The notes beneath the pieces were generated by a model. That model was not told where the DNA came from. It saw nothing but the letters and a program-made list of their open reading frames with translations, and searched no databases. Shown in pieces: positions 1 to 7,917 of a stretch of 20,616 bases of DNA. The position numbers were made by a program, and so were the translations under genes. The stretch lies in NCBI GenBank assembly GCA_045630265.1, contig JAZQSV010000025.1:1-20616 (forward strand), written 5' to 3'. Origin of the DNA: UMGS1279 sp045630265. Lineage in GTDB: Bacteria; Bacillota; Clostridia; Oscillospirales; Acutalibacteraceae. Every line of letters starts with the position of its first letter. Position 1 is the stretch's first letter.

Positions 1-995
1 CAAAAGGTGTAAACACCTCTGCCGCTTTCGGTGTGAACGGCGAGCTTATATTCGCATGGAGGAAGTGCGGTTGGATAATCTTCACCATACTGAGTAAGAT
101 TTAAGTTTTCTTGTAAATGTTCAATTCTAACGCCTACCGCAAAGGGCTTTGCCGCCATATCTAAACGATTCTCATAAAGAACTCTAAAGGTATCTCTGGC
201 GGCGTTTCCAATGGCTAAAATAAGGTGATCGCAGTCTATAGAAAACTCCGCTCCATCTCTTTCACAAACAATCGCTTTGAGTTTATTGTTTGTGGTTACG
301 GGGCGCTTAAAGGTTGTTTCAAACATATATTCGCCGCCGTTTTCGCTAATAAAGTTTCGCATATTTTTAACAACAAGTTGCAAAACATCGGTGCCAATAT
401 GCGGTTTTGCATTTATTAAAATATCGGGGTCGGCGCCAAACTCGGCAAAAAGCTTTAAAACGGTATTTATTCTAATATCTTTGATTCCTGTATTTAGTTT
501 TCCGTCCGAAAAGGTTCCGGCACCGCCCTCACCAAACTGAACGTTGGAGTGTGGCAGTAGCTTACCGCCATTTCTAAAAATTTCAATATCCAAAATACGG
601 TCGTCAACCGACTTACCGCGTTCAATTATAAGGGGAGAAAGACCTGCTTTTATAAAAGTAATTGCTGCAAAAAGCCCGGCAGGACCGCTACCTATAATTA
701 TAGGCCTATTTTTTGGAGTTTTTTGGGACTTTAAAAATTTATATTCTTCTTCTTCGTAGGGAAGTGCGGATTTTTGAGTTTTAAGAATAAATTTTTCATC
801 CTTTTTATCAAAAAAATCCACCAAAAAGGTATAGCAAAAATAGGGTGAGTATTTTTTTCTAACATCAAGCGACCGCCTGATAATTTCTGCAGATTTTATT
901 TTTTCAAAGGATAAATTTAACCTTTTAGCAATTAAAGCTTTAGCGTCAAAGGGAACATTTTCTGCTAAAACTAAAACGTTTTGAAGCTTTATCAT
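1..995 (-). CDS. COG2509-type FAD-dependent dehydrogenase, partial (C-terminus outside window)
   Basis: The reading frame is open from an ATG at 995 to the left edge, giving 331 residues with no stop. Residues 1-90 form a basic N-terminal region typical of this family. A dinucleotide-binding motif IIGSGPAGLFAA lies at about residues 100-111, followed by an acidic-ended strand (LIIERG). FGEGGAGTFSDGKLNTG at about 154-170 and SGRGVYTF at the very end are characteristic of the uncharacterised 'NAD(FAD)-utilizing dehydrogenase' group. The window stops where family members usually carry a Cys-containing FCMCPGG-like segment, so about a third of the protein is missing. The start codon overlaps the stop of the upstream flavoprotein by 4 bases (ATGA), so the two are probably translationally coupled. 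The substrate is unknown; family assignment is firm, function is not. Confidence 0.9.
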   Translation of the reverse strand, partial: MIKLQNVLVLAENVPFDAKALIAKRLNLSFEKIKSAEIIRRSLDVRKKYSPYFCYTFLVDFFDKKDEKFILKTQKSALPYEEEEYKFLKSQKTPKNRPIIIGSGPAGLFAAITFIKAGLSPLIIERGKSVDDRILDIEIFRNGGKLLPHSNVQFGEGGAGTFSDGKLNTGIKDIRINTVLKLFAEFGADPDILINAKPHIGTDVLQLVVKNMRNFISENGGEYMFETTFKRPVTTNNKLKAIVCERDGAEFSIDCDHLILAIGNAARDTFRVLYENRLDMAAKPFAVGVRIEHLQENLNLTQYGEDYPTALPPCEYKLAVHTESGRGVYTF

Positions 996-2215
996 TTTTG
1001 TTCACCCATTAGTTTTAAAATGCCATGCGTAACGGCCGCAGCACTGCTCCAGGCCCACTGTAGGTTGTAACCGCCGCAGTCGCCGTCAAGGTCTAAAACC
1101 TCGCCCGAAGCGAAAAGACCGCTACATTTTTTAGACATCAGTGTGTTATCGAAATCATTGAGGTCAGCGCCGCCGCTTGTTGCCTGTGCATTAGCAAAGC
1201 CCGTATTTCCGAAAACTTCAAATTTAAATTCTTTTATACATTTTGAAAGGGAAGAAATCTCACTGTTAGTCAGCGTTTCGGTAAAGCGGTTTTGGCTAAT
1301 GTTACATACCTTTAAAAGTGTTAGTCCGAGTTTTTTATTTATTAGTCCAGCAAAAAAATCTGCAAGGGGAATGTGGGACAAAATATCTTTTCTTTTTATA
1401 AGTGCTTCAGTTATATCCTTTTCGCTATAATCGGGCAGCAAATCAAGGGAAAGATTAGCACCCTTTGTGCAGTGGCGGGAAAGCTGTAATATCGGCGGTC
1501 CCGAAAGACCGTAATCGCAAAACAGTACTTCGCCAAAATCGGAAAAAACTTTACCGTTTTTATTTACGTTAACTCCCGCTGTTACCTTAATACCTTTTAA
1601 CTGCCTTGTATAGGTGTTGTCTGTTTTTACCTGCACAATAACAGGACTTTGGGGCAAAATGCAGTGCCCAAAGCTTTTTAAAAGGTTATATCCGTCGCCG
1701 TCTGAGCCAAGGCGACTGCCACCCGCAAGACCGCCTGTAGCTACAACAACGCATTTTGATGTAATAGTATTGTTATGGTTTGTGGTAGCAAGAAAATAGT
1801 CGTTTTCTTTTTTGAGTGAACAAATTTTAGTATCGGTTAAAATGTTGACACCAAATTTTGCGGCGCTAAAACGTAAAATGTCCACCACCGAAGCGGCCTG
1901 AAAGGAAAGAGGATAAATTTTTGTGTTTTCGGCAGTAAATGAAAGACCTAAAGAAGAAAAGAACTTTTCTGTTTCATCGAGCGAAAAATTATCTAATATC
2001 TCAAGCGCTTGAGATAGGCTATTTGAATGGTAATTGCTTACGTTTTGACTTAAATTGGTAATATTACACCTACCGTTACCTGTAATGGCAAGCTTTTTAC
2101 CAACTCTATCCATCTTTTCGGCAACAGTAACCTTTAAACTTTTGTTATGTTTTTTTAGCATAGATGATATGGCAAGCCCCGAAGCGCCACCACCAACAAT
2201 CAAAACATCAAGCAT
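992..2215 (-). CDS. HI0933/YhiN-family flavoprotein (NAD(P)/FAD-dependent oxidoreductase, BaiN-like)
   Basis: This 407-residue protein has full family length. It opens with a Rossmann FAD motif, VLIVGGGASGLA (residues 4-15). The family signature GKKLAITGNGRCNITN follows at 39-54, and a C-terminal FAD-contacting block, SGEVLDLDGDCGGYNLQWAW, lies near residue 370. These define the HI0933 (COG2081) flavoproteins. Some members are annotated as aminoacetone oxidase-like, and BaiN of bile-acid-converting clostridia belongs here, but most have no proven substrate. The ATG at 2215 is preceded by AGG at a short distance and lies 14 bases after the CDF stop. Its 3' end overlaps the next gene by 4 bases. 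Two FAD enzymes in a row suggest a shared redox step, but nothing in the sequence shows which one. Confidence 0.93.
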   Translation of the reverse strand: MLDVLIVGGGASGLAISSMLKKHNKSLKVTVAEKMDRVGKKLAITGNGRCNITNLSQNVSNYHSNSLSQALEILDNFSLDETEKFFSSLGLSFTAENTKIYPLSFQAASVVDILRFSAAKFGVNILTDTKICSLKKENDYFLATTNHNNTITSKCVVVATGGLAGGSRLGSDGDGYNLLKSFGHCILPQSPVIVQVKTDNTYTRQLKGIKVTAGVNVNKNGKVFSDFGEVLFCDYGLSGPPILQLSRHCTKGANLSLDLLPDYSEKDITEALIKRKDILSHIPLADFFAGLINKKLGLTLLKVCNISQNRFTETLTNSEISSLSKCIKEFKFEVFGNTGFANAQATSGGADLNDFDNTLMSKKCSGLFASGEVLDLDGDCGGYNLQWAWSSAAAVTHGILKLMGEQK

Positions 2216-2229
2216 ATTAAAACCTACTT

Positions 2230-3399
2230 TTACAAATAATGTTTATCTATTTTAATAACTGTTTCAAATCTAGGGTCAATTTCCTTACAGCTAAGTCTTA
2301 TTTCTTCTTTGAGTTTTGCGTCTGTTTGCTTAATATCTGTTGGAACAACAAGGTCGAAAATAAGGTTTATCTGGTTTTCACCGTTCACCATTCTAAAATC
2401 GTGAATGGCAAGGGCGGGATTTATTTTAAGAACAACCATCTTTACCATTTCTTTGGCGTTATTTGTAAATTCGTCATTAATTTCAATGGGGTCCATATGA
2501 ATAACAACGTTCATTTTAAGCTCTTCTTCCAGCTTTTTTTCGCAAGCATCTATTTTCTCGTGGCATTTAATAATGTCGATGTCAGACGGCACTTCTACAT
2601 GCACAGATGCAAAGGAGCGGCCGGGACCATAGTTGTGAACAATAAGGTCGTGAATGTCTAAAAATGAGTCGTCAAATTCTTTTATTATTTTTTCAAGACG
2701 CTCAATAGTTTCCCTTGCGGGGGGAGTGCCGAGCAAAGGGTCGACTGTTTCTTTGATGGTATTAATGCCTGAATAAAGGATGAACAGTGCTACAGCAAGG
2801 CCTATGTATGCGTCGATATTTAGGTTTGTGAAATAGCAAATGAGTGCCGATATTAAAACTGCAAGGGTAGAAAAAGCATCATTCACACTATCTCTGGCTG
2901 TTGCCACAAGTGCGGTTGAATCTGCAATTTTGCCAACCTTTTTATTAAATAGAAATAGCCAAAATTTCACAATAACCGAAATGGAGAGAACAATTATTGT
3001 AACTAGGTTTATTGTGGGAAGTACGGGATTTATAATTTTAGAAAAAGAGCTTTTAATTAGCTCAACGCCTACCAAAATTATTAAAATTGCAACCACAAGA
3101 CCCGACATATATTCAAGCCGTCCATGACCAAATGGATGCTCTTTATCTGCGGGCTTTTCGGAAAGCTTGTATCCAAGCGCCGTTACAACGCTGGAGCCAA
3201 TGTCCGAAAGGTTATTAAAAGCATCGGCAGTGATGGAAACACTGCCGGAAATTATGCCTATTAAGAATTTTACTATAAAAAGAAGTATGTTTGAAAAAAT
3301 TCCAACAATGCTGCCCAAGGTTATACATTTGCTTCTAACCTTTGTGTCAGATATGTTGTCTAAATCTTTAACAAACAGCTTAATAAGTAGCTTTGTCAA
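2230..3399 (-). CDS. Cation diffusion facilitator family transporter, Mn-type metal site
   Basis: This is a 389-residue inner-membrane metal/proton antiporter of the CDF family. Several transmembrane helices lie between about residues 26 and 215, with a cytosolic dimerising domain from about 220 to the end. The helix-2 motif ADAFNNLSD (58-66) and helix-5 motif ATARDSVNDAFST (166-178) supply the transport site. Alignment by eye with FieF gives the quartet N62, D66, D170 and D174. This NxxxD plus DxxxD arrangement is the one associated with manganese-exporting CDFs, rather than the His-containing site of zinc exporters. HPFGHGRLEY at 88-97 is a further family signature. The start is a TTG at 3399 preceded by GGGGTGA about 7 bases upstream; no suitable in-frame ATG precedes the first helix. 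The CDF family call is firm; manganese specificity is inferred. Confidence 0.93.
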   Translation of the reverse strand: MTKLLIKLFVKDLDNISDTKVRSKCITLGSIVGIFSNILLFIVKFLIGIISGSVSITADAFNNLSDIGSSVVTALGYKLSEKPADKEHPFGHGRLEYMSGLVVAILIILVGVELIKSSFSKIINPVLPTINLVTIIVLSISVIVKFWLFLFNKKVGKIADSTALVATARDSVNDAFSTLAVLISALICYFTNLNIDAYIGLAVALFILYSGINTIKETVDPLLGTPPARETIERLEKIIKEFDDSFLDIHDLIVHNYGPGRSFASVHVEVPSDIDIIKCHEKIDACEKKLEEELKMNVVIHMDPIEINDEFTNNAKEMVKMVVLKINPALAIHDFRMVNGENQINLIFDLVVPTDIKQTDAKLKEEIRLSCKEIDPRFETVIKIDKHYL

Positions 3400-3417
3400 G
3401 CTATTTTCACCCCAAAA

Positions 3418-4617
3418 TTAAAGTTTACCGGTTTTAGAAGCCTTGCTTCCAAGAGCGCCGCACTGTGATAAAATGTTAGTTTCAATATCGAACTTAAGAT
3501 TTTGTCTTGCGCGCTCGCGCTTAAAGGAAAGAGCAACAAGTCTATCCAAAAGCTCGGTGTATTTTATACCGGTTGCCTCCCAAAGGTAGAAGGAAAGGGA
3601 ACCGGGGATGGTGTTGATTTCGTTAACGAATACTTCCTTTGTGGCATTATCCATTAAGAAGTCAATTCTTGCAACACCGTGGCCATTAATTGCCTTAAAG
3701 GTGCGGCAAGCGTATTCCTTAATCATCTCAGCAATGTCGGCCGGCAGATCGGCGGGGAGTTTACGCTTTAAGGATGACATACCCTTGCCTGAGCTGTTTT
3801 TGCTTAAATATTTGTCGCCGTAGGAAAGAATTTCGTCGGTCATAACCGGCTCTTCAAGGGCGGATGCTTCGCATTCTAATGCATCACCCAAAACGGAGCA
3901 GTTAATCTCTCTTAAATTACCAACCGCTCTTTCAACCAAAACGTACTCTGCAAAGGAAAAGGCATCTTCAAGCGCGCTCTTTAATTTATTGGCGTCGCTA
4001 ACCTTAGAAATACCAATGCTGGAGCCTAAATTTACCGGCTTTACAATAAGCGGAAATCCAATATTAGAGGAAATTTTATTCATTATATTTTCTTCGAATT
4101 CAACAAATTCTCTGGAATTAAAGCGAAGTCCGTCTAAAACGGGAACACCTGCAGTTTTTAGAATACTTTTGAAGATAAACTTATCCATACCAACTGCAGA
4201 AGCACAAACGTCGCAACCTGCATAGGGTATTTTTAGCATCTCCAAAAGGCCTTGAAGTGTGCCGTCCTCACAGTTTGTACCGTGCACAACGGGAAGGGCA
4301 GTGTCTATTTTTAGGGGCTTTTTGCCCGAAAAATCATTCTTTTTATCAGACTTAATATAAGCATACTTTCCGTCATTATAAAGACGAACTTCTTTAGAAT
4401 TTTTAAGGAGTATGGGAATATCCTTAAATGCGTCAATTTCAAACATCTGTGCAGAGGTGTACATAACGTTGTTTTTTGCAAGGTAAATGGGAATAACGTT
4501 ATATTTTTCCCTGTTTAAATGTTTCATTGCCTGAACAGCAGAGATTATTGAAACCTCATGCTCTACCGAATCGCCGCCAAAAAGCACCGCTAAATTAATA
4601 AGTCCTTCTTTAACCAT
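3418..4617 (-). CDS. ddl: D-alanine--D-alanine ligase
   Basis: This cytosolic ATP-grasp enzyme joins two D-alanines with ATP hydrolysis to make the dipeptide used in peptidoglycan precursors. From the ATG at 4617 it has 399 residues, somewhat longer than the roughly 310-380 usual for Ddl. Visible signatures are VLFGGDSVEHEVSIIS (11-26), GTNCEDGTLQGLLEML (113-128), KPVNLGSSIGIS (193-204) and VNEINTIPGSLSFYLWE (331-347), which carries metal- and substrate-binding residues. The omega-loop region reads SYGDKYLSKNSS, keeping the Lys-Tyr pair found in D-Ala-D-Ala enzymes, so a vancomycin-resistance D-Lac ligase is unlikely. A GTG at 4626 would add three residues, but it overlaps the Shine-Dalgarno sequence, so I prefer the ATG. 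The gene lies directly downstream of the MurF-type gene whose substrate it would supply. The C-terminal 30 residues are extra and polar. Confidence 0.95.
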   Translation of the reverse strand: MVKEGLINLAVLFGGDSVEHEVSIISAVQAMKHLNREKYNVIPIYLAKNNVMYTSAQMFEIDAFKDIPILLKNSKEVRLYNDGKYAYIKSDKKNDFSGKKPLKIDTALPVVHGTNCEDGTLQGLLEMLKIPYAGCDVCASAVGMDKFIFKSILKTAGVPVLDGLRFNSREFVEFEENIMNKISSNIGFPLIVKPVNLGSSIGISKVSDANKLKSALEDAFSFAEYVLVERAVGNLREINCSVLGDALECEASALEEPVMTDEILSYGDKYLSKNSSGKGMSSLKRKLPADLPADIAEMIKEYACRTFKAINGHGVARIDFLMDNATKEVFVNEINTIPGSLSFYLWEATGIKYTELLDRLVALSFKRERARQNLKFDIETNILSQCGALGSKASKTGKL

Positions 4618-4625
4618 AATAAACA

Positions 4626-4630
4626 CTCCT
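4626..4630 (-). promoter_or_regulatory. Ribosome binding site deciding the ddl start
   Basis: Read on the minus strand this is AGGAG, followed by an 8-base spacer and then the ATG at 4617. The alternative GTG start at 4626-4624 shares its first G with this site, so a ribosome bound here could not use it. This supports the shorter 399-residue product. Confidence 0.75.
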
Positions 4631-4637
4631 AAATATA

Positions 4638-6221
4638 TTATCCCGCATAGTTATCGGGAAGGTCGTTCTCAAATAAAACAACCGAATTTTCGTCGGTAAT
4701 TTCTCTTAAAATTTTCATAGCATCTAAAAAGCTGTCTGCTACATATAAATTATTTTGATTAAAATCTGTTTTAACTATAGCATCCTTCATAGGTACAGAA
4801 CGCTTTTGGCCAACTAAAATAATTGCGTCACATTTATCTGCCGCTGCGGTACCTAAATTATAGTTACAATCATATTCCTTATCACCGAGCTCAATAAGAC
4901 CGGGGGTTACAATAATTCTCTTCTTGCCCTCAAAGGAGCCCAAAACGTTTACCGCCTCTAAGCAACCAACTGGGTTAGAGTTGTATGCATCGTCAATGAG
5001 TGTAGCGCCATTTATAAAACCTTTTATTTCTAAACGGTGGGGTGGCGCTTTAATGGAAGAAACGGCATAGCGTATTTGTGCTTCACTAACCCCAAAATCA
5101 AGCGCTAAGGCAATAGCGCCGAGCAAATTTATTAGGTTGTGCCTACCAAGCAGTTTTGTTGTTATGCTGAAGTTGTGCTCCTTGTATAAAACCGTAAATT
5201 CAGTGCCTTTTTCGGTTTGGGTAACCTTTTCGGCCCTTGCTAAAGAGTTATCGTCACCGTAGGAAATAATTTTATCGGAGTTTAAGCTAGCTGCCTTTTC
5301 CTTTGCATCTGTGCTATCAAAGTTTACGTAAACCTTACCGTTTCCTTTTTTAAGACAGGCATCGGCAAGCTCAAACTTGGTGTTGGCTACGTTTTGTATG
5401 GTTTTAAAGGTTTCAAGGTGCTGTGGACCAACTGCGGTAATAATACCATAGTCAGGGTCTACAATGTCGCAAAGTTCCTTAATATCCCCAATATTTTTAG
5501 CTCCCATTTCGGCAATGAAAATTTCGGTTGCGGGCGTTAAGCTTTCTCTAATGGTTTTTACAACACCCATAGGAGTATTAAAACTTTCGGGGGTGGCAAG
5601 TGTGTTATACTTTTCACTGAGTAGTCTGTTAAGCATAAACTTAACGCTTGTCTTGCCAAAGCTTCCTGTTACACCAATAACGGTCAGGTTATTATTTTGC
5701 TTTAAAATTCTTTTAGCGTCTTTAATAAAACCGTTTGAAATTGTATTTTCAATGGGTTTATTTAAAAGGTTACTTAGCAAAACGGGAATTTGCGGTAAAT
5801 GTCCAAAAACAATAACAATAGCTGCAAAGATAAATCGAACTATTTCGTTTATATAGGGGAATACCGCTACGAAGGAGCATATGAGGTAAAAAAGTGAAAG
5901 GGTAACGATAAGTCGCTTAACACGGCTTGTATATACGAGCTTCTTTATAGATTTTTTTCTGTCCTTTTGTGATTTTATAATTCTAATCACTAGCTCTAAG
6001 GTAGCAAGTATGGGCAGATAAAGGGTGCCGGTGTCTAAACACAGCGCCGCAACAAGGCAAATAAGTGAAAGATAAAAGTAGGGCGATTTAGAAGATTTTA
6101 GCCATTTTAAATATCTGCTTGGATAATATGAGTTTTGCTGAAACATTTGAAGTTGTCTGAGGGCGGAAAAAACGCCGCCTACAGAAAATGCTATAAGCGC
6201 AAATATTAAAAAATAGTTCAA
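4638..6221 (-). CDS. Membrane-anchored MurF-type Mur ligase (UDP-MurNAc-tripeptide--D-Ala-D-Ala ligase-like)
   Basis: This 527-residue protein has Mur ligase ATPase and C-terminal domains behind a hydrophobic N-terminus. Likely membrane helices are at about residues 3-20, 48-64, 66-82, 103-123 and 128-149. The P-loop GVTGSFGKTS is at 183-192. ESFNTPMG, EMGAKNIGDI, a GPQHLETF segment and GRHNLINLLGAIALA follow in Mur ligase order. DDAYNSNPVG corresponds to the MurF DDSYNANP motif. Canonical MurF has an N-terminal domain that binds UDP-MurNAc-tripeptide; here I see none. The protein ends in FENDLPDNY. The start is a TTG at 6221 with GGGGTGA just upstream; an internal Met at residue 26 would remove the first helix. 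It sits immediately upstream of ddl, which would make its D-Ala-D-Ala substrate. MurF-like activity is likely; an amide ligase on another, possibly lipid-linked, acceptor is possible. Confidence 0.88.
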   Translation of the reverse strand: MNYFLIFALIAFSVGGVFSALRQLQMFQQNSYYPSRYLKWLKSSKSPYFYLSLICLVAALCLDTGTLYLPILATLELVIRIIKSQKDRKKSIKKLVYTSRVKRLIVTLSLFYLICSFVAVFPYINEIVRFIFAAIVIVFGHLPQIPVLLSNLLNKPIENTISNGFIKDAKRILKQNNNLTVIGVTGSFGKTSVKFMLNRLLSEKYNTLATPESFNTPMGVVKTIRESLTPATEIFIAEMGAKNIGDIKELCDIVDPDYGIITAVGPQHLETFKTIQNVANTKFELADACLKKGNGKVYVNFDSTDAKEKAASLNSDKIISYGDDNSLARAEKVTQTEKGTEFTVLYKEHNFSITTKLLGRHNLINLLGAIALALDFGVSEAQIRYAVSSIKAPPHRLEIKGFINGATLIDDAYNSNPVGCLEAVNVLGSFEGKKRIIVTPGLIELGDKEYDCNYNLGTAAADKCDAIILVGQKRSVPMKDAIVKTDFNQNNLYVADSFLDAMKILREITDENSVVLFENDLPDNYAG

Positions 6222-6233
6222 AAAATCACCCCG

Positions 6234-6998
6234 TTACTTTAAAAATGAGTTTATAATAATGTTTGTGTCAACAGGTTTTTCCAAAAATGCAAAATGTCCG
6301 CAACCCTCAAAAACACAAAGCCCTGCATCTGGAATGGTTTGTTCCATTTTTTTTGCAAGGTAGAGGGGAACTGCAGTATCCTTGCTTCCCCAAATTAAAA
6401 GCGTAGGACAGTTAATTTTGGGCAGCAGATGCGAAAGGTCAGCACTTACAAGGCCTACGAGAGTTTTACGCATAACCTCAGGAGCGTTATTATAATCTGA
6501 AGAGCCAAAATGCGACCTTGCTTTGTTAAGTGTATCTTCGGTGTAGTTTTTAATAATAGGCAAGGTTAAAAAGAATTTAACTGTTTTAAAAGCGGCAATT
6601 TTTGTTTTGGTTTTAAAGCTTTTCTTGGGTTTTAGGCCTGCACCGCCAAAAATAACGGCTTTTTTAACCTTTAAAAGTCCATCGCCAATAAGGGAGAGCA
6701 AAACTCTTCCGCCATGAGAATGGCCAAAAACTATAGGATTTTCAATATTAAGTTCTTTGCAAAAGCTAACAACCAAGTCAGTATAGTCTGAGAGGGTAAG
6801 GGGAGCGTCGGGTAAAGAAGAACCGCCGCAACCGGGAAAATCAAGCGCTACAACCCTAAACCCGCCAATAGCCAAAAGGTTGTTTACAACGTGGCACCAT
6901 GTGTTAAGAGAACTGCCCCAGCCGTGTAGCAGTAAAACAGGAACACCTTGGCCGTTATCGGTGTAATTTATATTAAAATTATTGATTTTTATTTCCAT
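6234..6998 (-). CDS. Alpha/beta-fold hydrolase
   Basis: This 254-residue single-domain protein has the complete elements of a serine hydrolase. The oxyanion-hole strand LLLHGWGSS is at 22-30, and the nucleophile elbow FGHSHGGRVLL gives Ser94. An acid is in LIWGSKDTAVP (Asp207), and the catalytic His is in EGCGHFAFLEKP (His235). A helical lid-like insertion with many lysines lies at about 120-165. No signal peptide or membrane helix is seen, so it is probably cytosolic. It is the first gene of the minus-strand unit, ending 12 bases before the MurF-type gene. The family contains esterases, lipases, peptidases and C-C hydrolases, and the sequence does not decide between them. The position beside cell-wall genes hints at an envelope-related substrate, which is inference only. 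The ATG at 6998 has a weak GGTGAG ribosome site upstream. Confidence 0.92.
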   Translation of the reverse strand: MEIKINNFNINYTDNGQGVPVLLLHGWGSSLNTWCHVVNNLLAIGGFRVVALDFPGCGGSSLPDAPLTLSDYTDLVVSFCKELNIENPIVFGHSHGGRVLLSLIGDGLLKVKKAVIFGGAGLKPKKSFKTKTKIAAFKTVKFFLTLPIIKNYTEDTLNKARSHFGSSDYNNAPEVMRKTLVGLVSADLSHLLPKINCPTLLIWGSKDTAVPLYLAKKMEQTIPDAGLCVFEGCGHFAFLEKPVDTNIIINSFLK

Positions 6999-7028
6999 AA
7001 AAAATACTCACCGCCAATTCATCATAAT

Positions 7029-7037
7029 ATTATACCA
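7029..7037 (-). promoter_or_regulatory. Extended -10 promoter for the minus-strand hydrolase-murF-ddl unit
   Basis: On the minus strand the sequence is TGGTATAAT: a consensus TATAAT preceded by a TGn extended -10 element. No good -35 box is found at 17 bases, which fits an extended -10 promoter. It lies about 30 bases upstream of the hydrolase start codon, so the leader would be short. Confidence 0.6.
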
Positions 7038-7154
7038 AATTTTCCCCAAAAAGAGAAGAGTTATTTTTAACTTTTTTAAAAAATCATAATTTAACTTTAT
7101 TTTTTAAATAATTTGTGATAAAATTATAAATAAATATTTACAAACATTTAATAC

Positions 7155-7184
7155 TTGTCAGCGAAATGTATGTTAAATTATATT
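7155..7184 (+). promoter_or_regulatory. Sigma-A-type promoter for the two-component/htrA unit
   Basis: TTGTCA at 7155-7160 and TATATT at 7179-7184 are separated by 18 bases, each close to the sigma-A consensus. A GGAGG ribosome site at 7213-7217 lies downstream, 10 bases before the ATG at 7228. The stretch between this promoter and the divergent one (about 7038-7154) is very AT-rich. I see no clear operator palindrome or terminator in it. Confidence 0.5.
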
Positions 7185-7227
7185 ATAGAGTACGGAAATT
7201 CGCAATAACTTTGGAGGTTAAAATTTT

Positions 7228-7911
7228 ATGGATAAAACTAAAATTTTGATTGTGGATGATGACCACAATATTTGCGAACTGCTTAGACTTTACATAGAAA
7301 AAGAAGGGTATGAGGCACTTGTTGTAAATGATGGCGAGGCGGCGGTGAAATCTGCCTTGGGGGATACCCCAAACCTTATACTTTTAGATATAATGCTGCC
7401 GAAGCTGGACGGCTGGCAGGTTTGCAGAGAAATTAGAAAAAGCTCGGACGTACCCATGATTATGCTTACTGCAAAAGGGGAAACATTTGATAAAATTTTG
7501 GGTTTAGAACTTGGCGCGGACGATTACATATCCAAGCCATTTGACACAAAAGAGGTTATGGCACGAATTAAAGCTGTGCTTCGAAGAACACATATTAACG
7601 AAGAAGAAAGTAAAATTGTATCCTTTGATAAGCTTGAAATTAACCTTACCAATTACGTACTTACGGTTGATTCTAAAGCTATTGATACTCCACCAAAAGA
7701 ACTTGAACTTATTTACCATTTGGCAAAAAATCCTAATAGAGTCTTTACCAGAAACCAACTTTTAGATGAGGTGTGGGGCTTTGAATATTATGGCGATTCT
7801 AGAACGGTTGATGTACATGTTAAGAGACTTCGTGAAAAACTTGAGGGTGTTTCTGAAGAGTGGTCGCTTAAAACCGTTTGGGGTGTAGGCTATAAGTTTG
7901 AAGTTAAATAA
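7228..7911 (+). CDS. OmpR/PhoB-family response regulator transcription factor
   Basis: This 227-residue regulator has two domains of normal length. The receiver domain (about 4-118) has the acidic pocket VDDD (9-12), phospho-acceptor Asp54 in LILLDIMLP, Thr81 and Lys103 in YISKPFD, so all switch residues are present. The C-terminal winged-helix DNA-binding domain (about 130-227) contains PPKELELIYHLAKNPNRVFT, the recognition region DSRTVDVHVKRLREKL and the closing hairpin VWGVGYKFE. Phosphorylation by the adjacent kinase should promote dimerisation and promoter binding. The gene is first in its unit and is followed after 6 bases by the kinase. Its targets are not shown; htrA in the same transcript and the divergent cell-wall unit are the obvious candidates. 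Confidence 0.96.
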   Translation: MDKTKILIVDDDHNICELLRLYIEKEGYEALVVNDGEAAVKSALGDTPNLILLDIMLPKLDGWQVCREIRKSSDVPMIMLTAKGETFDKILGLELGADDYISKPFDTKEVMARIKAVLRRTHINEEESKIVSFDKLEINLTNYVLTVDSKAIDTPPKELELIYHLAKNPNRVFTRNQLLDEVWGFEYYGDSRTVDVHVKRLREKLEGVSEEWSLKTVWGVGYKFEVK

Positions 7912-7917
7912 TTAAAT

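Noticed and set aside
2239..2661. Open frame of 140 codons on the plus strand opposite the CDF gene
   Set aside because: It is antisense to the conserved cytosolic domain of the transporter. The Phe/Asn-rich translation looks like a mirror of AT-rich codons, not a protein.
3418..4617. Vancomycin-resistance-type D-Ala-D-Lac ligase
   Set aside because: The omega-loop keeps the Lys-Tyr pair of D-Ala-D-Ala ligases, and no vanH or vanX homologue is adjacent.
7060..7135. AT-rich near-palindromic stretch as a possible terminator or replication element
   Set aside because: The potential pairing is almost only A-T and irregular, without a stable stem. It fits ordinary promoter-upstream sequence.
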